Shown here one piece after another: positions 1 through 6,471 of a DNA stretch of 13,881 bases. Each line of letters begins with the position of its first letter. Positions within the stretch are counted from its first letter, which is position 1. The translations under genes were made by a program, and so were the position numbers. Source of the stretch: Deltaproteobacteria bacterium (GTDB lineage: Bacteria; Bdellovibrionota; UBA1018). The stretch is taken from contig JACQAU010000341.1 of NCBI GenBank assembly GCA_016194835.1, forward strand, positions 1-13,881, in the 5' to 3' direction. The notes under the pieces are model-generated. The model was not told where the DNA came from, did not search any database, and saw nothing but the letters and a program-made list of their open reading frames with translations.

Positions 1-276
1 AAGAACCTGAAAACCGGCCTGGCATTCAGGCAGTCTGGTAAACTGGCAAACTGTTATCCGGCACTGTCATCTGGCACAGACACAGACACCGCTCACTGAC
101 ACAGAGTTTCTTTGAACTATAGAAACTGCTGACTAGTTACATATTTTTTATAAATTTTATACTAGAGGATTTGAAACGAGCAAGCCGGTATTTTATACAA
201 GTTGCACCCTAAAGAGGAGCTAAATTGACTGAGTCACTGGCAATCTAGACCAAGGCTTGCGTTTTCTAACCCCAAT
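1..276. other. Non-coding left edge with inverted repeats and a possible promoter
   Basis: No convincing gene. An inverted repeat agtttct/agaaact (105-111 and 121-127), followed on the plus strand by a T-rich stretch, could be the terminator of a plus-strand gene that ends left of the window. A sigma-70-like pair TTGAAA-N17-TATACA lies on the plus strand at 171-199. An AGGAG motif and a TTG follow it, but that reading frame closes after seven codons. An 11-bp palindrome TGACTGAGTCA lies at 226-236, and gcaagcc (180-186) is repeated inverted at 254-260. None of these can be tied to a visible plus-strand gene. Confidence 0.35.
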
Positions 277-546
277 CTATTTTTGTGCTATTTTATGTTT
301 AGATTTGATAAGCGTGATCCCATCAAATGGGACAGCAATAGACACTTGAAGTTTTATTTTTTCAGCTTCTATGGGCAAAGTGTCCTTGCGATTGATATAA
401 TAAATAGAATCTTTTGTTTCAACCAAATATTGAGTTGCAGTTATCGAAGTTAGCTTTCCTGTAATTGTTACTATGCCTGCAGTCCAAATTTGTGTTGATA
501 ACAAAAATAGAGCTATAAAAATCCATAAAAATTTTAACTTTTTCAT
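277..546 (-). CDS. Small exported protein of unknown function (89 aa)
   Basis: I do not recognise the family. The first about 22 residues form a signal peptide: MKKLKF, then a hydrophobic stretch ending in STQIWTAG. The mature part is only about 65 residues, rich in Ile, Thr and Lys, and looks like a small beta-rich periplasmic domain; it has no cysteines. The start ATG overlaps the stop of the upstream gene (ATGA, 4-bp overlap), so the two are probably co-transcribed and translationally coupled; an AGGGGA motif lies a few bases upstream. It is the last gene of a minus-strand group of exported proteins. No terminator with a T-run is visible downstream. The overlap and signal peptide support it being real; the function is unknown. 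Confidence 0.7.
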   Translation of the reverse strand: MKKLKFLWIFIALFLLSTQIWTAGIVTITGKLTSITATQYLVETKDSIYYINRKDTLPIEAEKIKLQVSIAVPFDGITLIKSKHKIAQK

Positions 547-1109
547 TTTGCTTCCCCTGATTCTGATTTATTAGACTCTGTTTCGTTGGTCTGAAATGTT
601 TTTATATTAGCTCGATTGTGCCGGTCAGATATAGTGTTATAGTCTGTTTCAGATATAACTGCAGGCTGCATATTGAAATAAACGTCACCCTTACAATCTT
701 CAGGCGAGGGGCAAACTGGCGACGTTGCTTGCCCTGCTTGCCCTGCAACAGTGATACGCTTTCCAGTTGACTTACAGGTCAAGGTTGTTGGCAGCCATGC
801 AATAGAAGAATCGTTTTTTAAATAATTAACAAATTCCCCTTTTTTATCTTTTAAAATGTCATGAAAATTTTTAGTAAATTTACTCTCTGCTTTCTTCTTG
901 ATGTCCTCACTAACATACACACATCTGACTGTTTGGGTGCAAACGCCCTCAATGGCCACATCCTTGCCATCTTTACAGCTCTTAATTACGTAGTCAAAAT
1001 AAAGTGTTTGCCCCATAGGGGACTCATTGCAAAAAAAGTCATTGCCCGTCATAGAGTAACTAATATTTTCTAAAAAAATAACCAATAAAACTGATAGTAA
1101 ATATTTCAA
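543..1109 (-). CDS. Exported cysteine-rich protein of unknown function (188 aa)
   Basis: The start is chosen at a TTG (1109) because a GGGGGGA ribosome binding site lies about six bases upstream, giving the typical signal-peptide start MKYLLSVLLVIF. The longer reading from a GTG at 1124 would place that site inside the gene and has no binding site of its own. After the signal peptide (about 20 residues) there are seven cysteines, spread along the chain (FFC, KSC, GVC, VRC, LTC, PVC, DCK), which suggests disulfides and a periplasmic or secreted location. The middle is Lys-rich and probably helical; the C-terminal 40 residues are polar, Asn/Ser/Glu-rich and probably disordered. Its stop overlaps the next gene's ATG. 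A sigma-70-like promoter lies just upstream. I do not recognise the family. Confidence 0.7.
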   Translation of the reverse strand: MKYLLSVLLVIFLENISYSMTGNDFFCNESPMGQTLYFDYVIKSCKDGKDVAIEGVCTQTVRCVYVSEDIKKKAESKFTKNFHDILKDKKGEFVNYLKNDSSIAWLPTTLTCKSTGKRITVAGQAGQATSPVCPSPEDCKGDVYFNMQPAVISETDYNTISDRHNRANIKTFQTNETESNKSESGEAK

Positions 1110-1139
1110 TTTGTTTCCCCCCACAAAAAAGACTTGTTG

Positions 1140-1168
1140 ATCTTACAATAAAAGACCGTGTTACGCAA
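1140..1168 (-). promoter_or_regulatory. Sigma-70-like promoter for the 188-aa exported protein gene
   Basis: Minus strand: TTGCGT (1168-1163), 17-bp spacer, TAAGAT (1145-1140). It lies 31 bp before the TTG start at 1109. The same -35 hexamer, TTGCGT, is seen in the candidate promoters of parA and of the ABC operon. Confidence 0.5.
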
Positions 1169-1226
1169 CTAATGACTACTTGTGCCTTTGTCTCTGTGCG
1201 TTACTGAAGTCGGCGTCTATTATCCT

Positions 1227-2240
1227 TTATCTTCGATTAGCATGTTGGAAAAAAAGTATCCGATCTCCATATGGTGACGCAATAAATGGACTTTTTAGGA
1301 TCAACTCGCGAATTTTTTGGAGAGGTCCTTCTTTTGTCTTTACACTAATAGAATATAAAACCGTATCATCATCTATAAATTTGCCAGAATCATCATCAAA
1401 CCCTATCTTGCCAAGATAAGTTCTGAAATCTAATAAAATATGAGCGTCTACAGCTAGATCTTCGTTTGGAGTAAACACTATTTGATAGGGGGTAACTGGG
1501 CTAGAAATGCTTTTTCCGTGTTTGTCTAAACTTGCAGCTTGAGAAAGTGGCAGATTACCTTCACTTTCTGGTCCGTCTTTAATCTGCATTACTGTTTTAT
1601 GAAATGGTATACCAAGAATTTTTAACTCTTCTCTTACAGGAGGAGGAATAATATTTGAAAAATCATGTTTAAAAAAATTGTGATCATTTTCTTGACCATC
1701 CACAGAATGCATTACCTGCAAATTAATTGAAGGGTTCCCGTCAATAAGGAGCTTTATGGCCATTCCTGGGGTAAAAGGCCCTTCTTGTTTTGCAAGAGAT
1801 AGCCTCACAATGCCAATGGCTCCAGTTTTAAAAATACCAGTATAAGGAAGAAATGGGTTAGTAATTTTTAGCTTTACTTTTGCCGCTGTCCCATAAGTAT
1901 GGAGAAGCTTGGGCCTACGAGGTAAAAATAACTGCGAAGGCATTTCATCTGAAACAGTCATAAAAGACTTCAGAAGAAACTCTGTTAGAAAAAGTAGGCC
2001 ATACAATTTCGAAGGATCTTTAGTTGGCAGTTTAGAGTCATCAATAAGGACCTTATTGGGATTCAATTCATCTGGTTTTGTTGTAATGTACGAGTCTGTA
2101 TTAATTTGATCCCATAGAACAGACTGTTTAGATGAAGCGAGTAAGCTTTGGTAGTTTGCAGGTAGCTCAGCAAAACTGAGAGTAACACTCAAAAGACTTA
2201 TAAACGAAAATACCATCATTATAATACTAATCTTCTTCAT
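1227..2240 (-). CDS. Exported protein of unknown function (337 aa)
   Basis: An N-terminal signal peptide is clear: MKKISIIMMVF, a hydrophobic core, then SFAELPAN with likely cleavage near residue 24. The mature 310 residues look like a single globular domain. A central block (about residues 114-195) has YGTAAKVKLKI, then FKTGAIGIVRLSLA, FTPGMAIKLLIDG, and a VDGQENDHNFF/FSNIIPP segment; the protein ends in GDRILFFQHANRR. This layout reminds me faintly of catalase-like proteins that bind heme outside the classical catalases, but I see no RxxxY heme ligand, so I do not assign that function. There is no clear Shine-Dalgarno before the ATG. A strong promoter (TTGTCA-N17-TATAAT) lies about 55 bp upstream. 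The 188-aa gene starts 117 bp downstream from its own promoter, so the group may be only partly co-transcribed. Confidence 0.75.
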   Translation of the reverse strand: MKKISIIMMVFSFISLLSVTLSFAELPANYQSLLASSKQSVLWDQINTDSYITTKPDELNPNKVLIDDSKLPTKDPSKLYGLLFLTEFLLKSFMTVSDEMPSQLFLPRRPKLLHTYGTAAKVKLKITNPFLPYTGIFKTGAIGIVRLSLAKQEGPFTPGMAIKLLIDGNPSINLQVMHSVDGQENDHNFFKHDFSNIIPPPVREELKILGIPFHKTVMQIKDGPESEGNLPLSQAASLDKHGKSISSPVTPYQIVFTPNEDLAVDAHILLDFRTYLGKIGFDDDSGKFIDDDTVLYSISVKTKEGPLQKIRELILKSPFIASPYGDRILFFQHANRR

Positions 2241-2293
2241 AGAAGGGACTTGTATAACAACAAAACTTTGTTTGCAAGTTAAGAGTATTTTAA

Positions 2294-2322
2294 ATTATAA
2301 GGTCTATTGGTTTATTTGACAA
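2294..2322 (-). promoter_or_regulatory. Sigma-70 promoter of the 337-aa exported protein gene
   Basis: Minus strand: TTGTCA (2322-2317), exactly 17 bp, then a perfect TATAAT (2299-2294). It is the best vegetative promoter match in the window. Its -35 box shares five base pairs with the -35 box of the divergent plus-strand promoter. Confidence 0.75.
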
Positions 2323-2343
2323 TCACAAATACTAGACTAAACT
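2316..2343 (+). promoter_or_regulatory. Sigma-70-like promoter of the 211-aa protein gene
   Basis: Plus strand: TTGACA (2316-2321), a perfect -35, with 16 bp to TAAACT (2338-2343). The expected start point, near 2350, would leave a leader of only about 13 bases, which holds just the ribosome binding site GGGGG (2352-2356) in front of the ATG at 2363. The -35 overlaps that of the divergent promoter. Confidence 0.6.
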
Positions 2344-2362
2344 TATAACTTGGGGGTTCGTT

Positions 2363-2998
2363 ATGGCAAGAGTTAAAGACCAATTACCATCATCGGGACA
2401 AGGATGGATTCATGAGTTAACCAGATCCGAAATCAATCCAGAAGCCGATAAAATATTAGGCTTGGGACAAAGCTTTGAACCCACACAACTAGTCGAAGAA
2501 AGCACTGTAGACTTTATGATGGAGCTCCGGGAATGTTTTATGGATTTTGCCCGTATCTTAAACAGCTATTCGGAAAATGGAACAAGATTTCAAGAAGTCA
2601 AAGTTTATAGTGTCGCACAAACTCCTTGTGATTTTATGGTATTTAGAAATCAAATGAAGCTTGTATTTTCAAATTCAGCTCACGGAGTTATTCAGATGAG
2701 TTTCGCACAGCACAACAGGAGCACTGTTGCAATTGATGGACAATTACAAAATGCAACAAATACACAGAATGGAAATTCCACTTTACCTGTTGCACAAGAG
2801 CTTTTAACACAGGTTGGTCCGTTTCGTGATGTGTATTGGACATTTCAGGGAGATAAAGTTTCTGCTGAGCAAGTTGCAAAATTTTATTTTGCAGAGTTTA
2901 TACGCATTAGTCGGGACACTAAAAAATCAAAACTTAACCAACAGGTGTTGTTGGAGCAAATAAAAAATCTTTTAGAAGAAAAAGGATTAAGTTTATAA
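2363..2998 (+). CDS. Cytoplasmic protein of unknown function (211 aa)
   Basis: No signal peptide or membrane segment. The first 45 residues are polar (GWIHELTRSEINPEADKI). A helical stretch, VDFMMELRECFMDFARILNSYSE (48-70), follows, then a mixed beta region (about 75-125: VKVYSVAQTPCDFMVFRNQMKLVFSN and GVIQMSFAQ). A Gln/Asn-rich linker comes around 125-140, then VGPFRDVYWTFQGDKVSAEQVAKFYFAEFIRISRD (151-185) and a Lys-rich helical tail. The good binding site (GGGGG, six bases before ATG), the promoter and the compact composition support it being real. It converges on the RmlD-like gene with a 6-bp overlap at the stops. The DVYWTFQGD...FYFAEFIR block looks like the conserved core of a lineage-specific family, but I cannot name a function. 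Confidence 0.75.
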   Translation: MARVKDQLPSSGQGWIHELTRSEINPEADKILGLGQSFEPTQLVEESTVDFMMELRECFMDFARILNSYSENGTRFQEVKVYSVAQTPCDFMVFRNQMKLVFSNSAHGVIQMSFAQHNRSTVAIDGQLQNATNTQNGNSTLPVAQELLTQVGPFRDVYWTFQGDKVSAEQVAKFYFAEFIRISRDTKKSKLNQQVLLEQIKNLLEEKGLSL

Positions 2999-3889
2999 AT
3001 TTTTTTCTAACAAATCAAAACTATCTTCAAGTAACAAAGATTTTATGTTCATAGTTTCTGAGATTTGAGTTGAATTTAAAGAAAAATCATTAACCACTGC
3101 TTCTGAGGATTTTTTTTGCTGAGAGGATTGTCGCAAAGTGACGAGTTCCGTGGGATAATCAAATCTTTTAGCAAAACTTTGAGCAAACTCATAATCAGTT
3201 AATTTTGTAAGACCACCAAAATGCAGGATCTTGTTTTTTGGCCCCCCCTCTAAAAGGTGTAAAATGGTATTCACTACACTATAAATATCTGTATAGGAGT
3301 GAATTTGATTTCCTAAAAACTCTACACGTTCTCTACGGTCCAATTTAATTCTAAGATGATCTAAAAAAGAAATATTCTTTCCATTTCCCCTTCCAATCAC
3401 GGGACTTAATCTGAGAATAATATAATTTAAGGACCGTCCACGGATATAATTTTCGCCTCCTAGTTTTGCTTTTCCAATTGCAGTAAAAGGAAGTACTGTG
3501 TCGGTTTCACGATAGTTTCCCTTGTTTCCGTCAAAAATATAACTATTAGAAAGATAAATAAATTTAGGCTGAAAAATCTCAGTAGCGTTTGAAACTGCGG
3601 CTGGGCCACCTGTGTGTAAACGTTCTGCTTTTCTAGGCTCATTTTCTGCGATTTCAAAATTATTGCTTCCGGCTGTATAAATGATCACATCTGGTTGAGC
3701 AGTATAAGCAATTCTCTTTACCAAGTTTTGGTTAGTGATATTCATTGGCAGAAAAGTTACACCAGGGATTGCAAGACTTTTAGTATTATAGGTTGCAAAA
3801 ACCTTGTAACCATCACGAAGTTTCATCGCAAGATGCGTGCCAATGAAGCCACTTCCACCTACTATTAAAACTGATTTGCTATATGCCAT
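2993..3889 (-). CDS. RmlD-like extended SDR-fold protein lacking the catalytic Tyr
   Basis: A 298-residue NAD(P)-binding Rossmann protein of the RmlD / sugar-nucleotide reductase type. The nucleotide motif GGSGFIGTHL is at residues 11-20, and IYLSNSYIFDGNKGNYRETD (111-130) matches the RmlD stretch with YVFDG. In RmlD the catalytic set is Thr, Tyr and Lys. Here the Thr position is Asn115 and the YxxxK motif reads I138-G-K-A-K142, so Tyr is replaced by Ile while Lys is kept. The rest is collinear (LRLSPVIGRGNG; IHSYTDIYSVV; LHFGGLTKLTDYEFA). The protein may bind a nucleotide without doing the reduction, or use different chemistry. No classical Shine-Dalgarno is seen before the ATG. It lies downstream of the flagellin genes on the same strand, after a hairpin, and could take part in flagellin or surface glycan work; that link is only positional. 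Confidence 0.8.
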   Translation of the reverse strand: MAYSKSVLIVGGSGFIGTHLAMKLRDGYKVFATYNTKSLAIPGVTFLPMNITNQNLVKRIAYTAQPDVIIYTAGSNNFEIAENEPRKAERLHTGGPAAVSNATEIFQPKFIYLSNSYIFDGNKGNYRETDTVLPFTAIGKAKLGGENYIRGRSLNYIILRLSPVIGRGNGKNISFLDHLRIKLDRRERVEFLGNQIHSYTDIYSVVNTILHLLEGGPKNKILHFGGLTKLTDYEFAQSFAKRFDYPTELVTLRQSSQQKKSSEAVVNDFSLNSTQISETMNIKSLLLEDSFDLLEKNL

Positions 3890-3931
3890 TAGTTAAAGTT
3901 TTGCATAAACTTTATTTCTTAGGCAATAAAT

Positions 3932-3956
3932 ATCGCCTCTTAAATCAAGAGGTGAT
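3932..3956 (-). terminator. Hairpin downstream of flagellin gene 1, weak terminator
   Basis: A 10-bp stem with one G-T wobble (3932-3941 with 3947-3956) and a 5-base loop. On the minus strand it is followed by the A/T-rich stretch ATATTTATT rather than a clean U-run. It lies 62 bp past the stop of the third-transcribed flagellin gene and before the RmlD-like gene, so it would separate their transcripts at least partly. Confidence 0.45.
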
Positions 3957-3966
3957 GTGTTATTTG

Positions 3967-3990
3967 TTACATTTTGATAGTACCCTCCTT
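3967..3990 (-). other. Orphan Shine-Dalgarno with an ATG-TAA start-stop
   Basis: On the minus strand a full AGGAGG (3989-3984) is followed 11 bases later by ATG (3972-3970) directly joined to TAA (3969-3967). No gene starts here. The context GAAAGGAGG resembles the binding site of flagellin gene 1 (GAAAGGAGGCAAGTC-ATG), so it may be the leftover 5' end of a lost flagellin copy, or a ribosome-loading site in the leader of the RmlD-like gene. Confidence 0.35.
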
Positions 3991-4017
3991 TCGATTAAAC
4001 TATGTCGCCTATTCTAG

Positions 4018-4854
4018 TTATCCAGAAATAAGCTTTAATGCAGATGAATTAGTGTTATTTGCATGACTTAACACCGCAATTCCACCCTGCATTAATATAT
4101 TTTGTTTTGTTAGTTCTGAGACTTCTTCTGCAACGTCCGCGTCACGAATTCGACTATTAGCTGAAGACAGCATTTCCTCACTAATAGATTGATTATTGAT
4201 TGTAGCTTGCAAGCGGTTTTGCAGAGCGCCTAAATCGGCTCGGATACTGTTGGAGTGAACAAGAGCGTCATCAATGACTGCAAGACTTAGTTGAGCTCCT
4301 TGTTTGGTTGCAACAGATTCTCCGCCTAGTTTAAGGGCGTCTAACGAAGCATCAGATCTCTCTGCGTTATATACAACCCTATCTAAGATTGGGTTGTTGT
4401 GAGTGCCAATCTGAATTTCGAAAATCCCGGCTTTCCCATTGAGAAGGGGATTTCCATTAAATTCAGTGGCATTGGCGATACGGTCAATCTCTTGCTTGAG
4501 TGATTGAAATTCACGATCAGTGAATTGTCGCTCCGTGTCTCCAATAGTATCTGATGCTGCTTGGATTGCGAGTTCTCTCAGTCTCACGAGGATGTTTCCA
4601 ACTTCGTTGAGTCCACCCTCTGACACTTGAATTAGAGAAATGCCATCCGAAGCATTTCTTTTTGCTTGTCTAATTCCTCGGATTTGTGCGCGCAAGTTTT
4701 CAGAAATCGCCAATCCTGCTGCATCGTCTCCAGCATGATTGATGCGACTTCCACTTGCAAGTCTTTCCAAGGTCTTATCCAAGGTTAGTCTAGTAGCTGC
4801 CATCTGCCTTAAAGCATTCAAAGCAGTGGTATTCGTAGCTATACGTAACCCCAT
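4018..4854 (-). CDS. fliC: Flagellin (third transcribed of three)
   Basis: Flagellar filament subunit of 278 residues. The start MGLRIATN at 4854 is set by a strong AAAGGAGG site; an in-frame extension back to 4920 would put that site inside the gene. The N-terminal D0/D1 domain covers about residues 1-140, with SGSRINHAGDDAAGLAIS (35-52) and RLRELAIQAASDT (about 92-104). The C-terminal D1/D0 domain covers about 195-278, with SSANSRIRDADVAEEVSELT and NILMQGGIAVLSHANNT. The middle is only about 50 residues, so there is no D2/D3. By hand alignment it differs from the neighbouring flagellin at about 37 positions (about 87% identical). The usual Ser-Gly-Ile-Ala-Val-Leu-Ser-Gln near the C-terminus reads GGIAVLSHA here. 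The ATG is preceded by a 370-bp region full of inverted repeats; no clear sigma-28 promoter is seen. Confidence 0.97.
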   Translation of the reverse strand: MGLRIATNTTALNALRQMAATRLTLDKTLERLASGSRINHAGDDAAGLAISENLRAQIRGIRQAKRNASDGISLIQVSEGGLNEVGNILVRLRELAIQAASDTIGDTERQFTDREFQSLKQEIDRIANATEFNGNPLLNGKAGIFEIQIGTHNNPILDRVVYNAERSDASLDALKLGGESVATKQGAQLSLAVIDDALVHSNSIRADLGALQNRLQATINNQSISEEMLSSANSRIRDADVAEEVSELTKQNILMQGGIAVLSHANNTNSSALKLISG

Positions 4855-5224
4855 GACTTGCCTCCTTTCAAAGCAACTCATCCATAAGATCCAGCCTTTA
4901 TCCCTAAAGGCGGCAAGCATTCTGCTTAGCTGTTTAACACTTTACTTTTCGGGGTTAGCGAAAAGTAAAGTGATATATCAATTCCGTGATATATCCCATG
5001 AGCCCATCCCATAGGCTGACATCACTTCACTTCTGTTGGCGTGTTTTTTTCAAAACATGTCAACAAATCTTTATAAACTTTTTAAGTTTTCAGTTTGCAA
5101 CTGAAATCTATCATTTTTTATCCAATAATCACCTCAACTCATTTTACCCGTTTGTTTACACTCAACCCCTTTCGGGAGGCCCAGAGGGCTATACACCTAC
5201 TGCAACAACATGGCCCTCAAAGCT
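4855..5224 (-). promoter_or_regulatory. 370-bp repeat-rich region upstream of fliC (4018-4854)
   Basis: Non-coding apart from shadow frames. Read in the direction of transcription, a pair of small hairpins comes first: GCCC-TCT-GGGC (5189-5179), then CCC-GAAA-GGG (about 5176-5167). The second has a GNRA-type loop. Next is an 8-bp perfect stem TTTCAGTT/AACTGAAA with a 3-base loop (5088-5106), then the 14-bp inverted repeat and GATATATC pair (listed separately). A weak sigma-70-like match TTGCAA-N19-TATAAA lies at 5100-5070. No T-run terminator for the upstream flagellin gene is evident; the tandem small hairpins at 5167-5189 are the best candidate for its 3' end. Confidence 0.45.
4938..4995. 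repeat. 14-bp perfect inverted repeat next to paired GATATATC palindromes
   Basis: 4938-4951 and 4959-4972 are perfect inverted arms (cactttacttttcg / cgaaaagtaaagtg) around a 7-base loop. The palindrome tgatatatca overlaps the right arm (4971-4980), and the 10-mer gtgatatatc occurs twice (4970-4979 and 4986-4995), so two GATATATC palindromes are centred 16 bp apart. All of this lies 84-141 bp before the start of the flagellin gene at 4854. It could be a protein-binding operator, or an RNA hairpin in the leader; the stem has no T-run after it on either strand, so a terminator is unlikely. Confidence 0.6.
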
Positions 5225-6058
5225 TTAACTCAAAAGTTTTAGTGCATGAGCATTTGTGTTGTTTGCTTGACTTAACACCGCAATGCCCGATTGCATTAAA
5301 ATATTTTGCTTAGTCATTTCTGACACTTCTTCTGCAACATCTGTATCTCGGATACGGCTATTGGCAGAAGATAGGTTCTCGTCACTAATGGCTAAGTTGT
5401 TAATTGTTGATTGCAACCTGTTTTGTAGAGCACCCAGATCAGAGCGGATGCTGTTGACTCTAATCAGTGAATCATCGATCACAGAAAGAGACAACTGTGC
5501 ACCTTGTTTGGTGGCTACGGATTCTCCACCAAGCTTGAGTGAATCTAGCGATGCATCTGCTCGTTCACCATTGTAGACAACGCGATCTAAAATGGGGTTG
5601 TTATGGGTTCCCACTTGAATTTCAAAAATTCCAGCCTTTCCGTTAAGAAGCGGATTACCATTGAATTGTGTAACATTGGCAATACGGTCAATTTCTTGTT
5701 TAAGAGACTGAAATTCACGATCTGTGAATTGTCGTTCCGTATCTCCAATCGTATCTGAAGCTGCTTGGATGGCGAGCTCTCTTAGCCTAATTAGCATGTT
5801 CGAAATTTCGTTGAGACCGCCTTCAGAAACTTGGATGAGAGAAACCCCATCCATTGCATTTCTTTTGGCCTGTTTCATGCCTCGAATTTGAGCTCGCAGG
5901 TTTTCTGATATAGCAAGCCCAGCCGCATCATCACCAGCGTGATTGATGCGATTGCCGCTTGCAAGCCTTTCTAGAGTTTTATCCAGGTTCATCCTGGTAT
6001 TAGCCATCTGTCGCTGCGCGTTTAGCGCGGTGGTATTTGTAGCTATTCTTAAGCCCAT
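5225..6058 (-). CDS. fliC: Flagellin (second transcribed of three)
   Basis: Flagellar filament subunit of 277 residues. It starts MGLRIATN with a GGGAGGA site eight bases before ATG. Conserved D0/D1 blocks are SGNRINHAGDDAAGLAIS near residue 35, RLRELAIQAASDTIGD near 92, and at the C-terminal end NSRIRDTDVAEEVSEMT and QSGIAVLSQANNT. It has no large variable domain. It is close kin of the flagellin at 4018-4854: the protein segment from about residue 92 to 130 is identical, but the DNA there differs at many third codon positions, so the duplication is not recent and the protein is under purifying selection. Its leader carries a very strong AGGAGGAGGAG motif leading into a six-codon reading frame that ends four bases before the flagellin ATG. 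Confidence 0.97.
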   Translation of the reverse strand: MGLRIATNTTALNAQRQMANTRMNLDKTLERLASGNRINHAGDDAAGLAISENLRAQIRGMKQAKRNAMDGVSLIQVSEGGLNEISNMLIRLRELAIQAASDTIGDTERQFTDREFQSLKQEIDRIANVTQFNGNPLLNGKAGIFEIQVGTHNNPILDRVVYNGERADASLDSLKLGGESVATKQGAQLSLSVIDDSLIRVNSIRSDLGALQNRLQSTINNLAISDENLSSANSRIRDTDVAEEVSEMTKQNILMQSGIAVLSQANNTNAHALKLLS

Positions 6059-6062
6059 GATT

Positions 6063-6083
6063 TTATCCTCCCGTCATGGTCAT
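6063..6083 (-). CDS. Possible leader peptide MTMTGG upstream of flagellin gene 2
   Basis: On the minus strand CTCCTCCTCCT reads as AGGAGGAGGAG (6097-6087), followed by ATG at 6083: ATG ACC ATG ACG GGA GGA TAA. The stop ends at 6063, four bases before the flagellin ATG, and the last two codons (GGA GGA) are themselves the flagellin ribosome binding site. Translating the leader would therefore place ribosomes on, or clear them from, the flagellin start. A similar M-T-M frame is present before the next flagellin gene (7491-7477). It is real as a sequence pattern; translation is unproven. Confidence 0.35.
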   Translation of the reverse strand: MTMTGG

Positions 6084-6471
6084 ATGCTCCTCCTCCTGTT
6101 AGCCCGCAAACTTATCCCGAAGAAATGCGGTTAGCTTCCTGCTAGATTTATTCACACACATCTCCATGTTTATGCAAAGAGACATGCAAGTTTAAACATC
6201 GAGTGATTTTTAAAATGCGGTTCCCAATCACATATTTTTTCACTCAAATGCGTCCTACCCTCCTTTTAAGACCATCTCAAAAGAAGGAGACTATCCTGAC
6301 TTAGAATCTGAGACCAAGAAACTTGCTTTTCAGATTCGTCAATCAGAAACCCTTTTACCTACTGATTTAAGAGACAATCCATGTTGTCTGTTTTATGCCC
6401 ATACATTTGGTGCAGTTTTTGTGTTCTCAGTAAGCCCAAAAGAAAGGTTATGCCGTTTCAGGTATTTAGCC

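Noticed and set aside
210..249. Seven-codon plus-strand frame after AGGAG with TTG start
   Set aside because: Too short and unsupported by context; noted only as part of the non-coding left edge.
1227..2240. Calling the 337-aa exported protein a catalase
   Set aside because: Only a loose resemblance in layout; no RxxxY heme ligand and no catalase active-site motif visible.
4855..4920. N-terminal extension of the flagellin gene at 4018-4854
   Set aside because: The strong AAAGGAGG site lies inside the extension, and flagellins begin MGLRI; 4854 is the start.
4739..5313. Overlapping plus-strand reading frames across the flagellin starts
   Set aside because: They are shadows of the flagellin genes and repeat-rich leaders, without binding sites.
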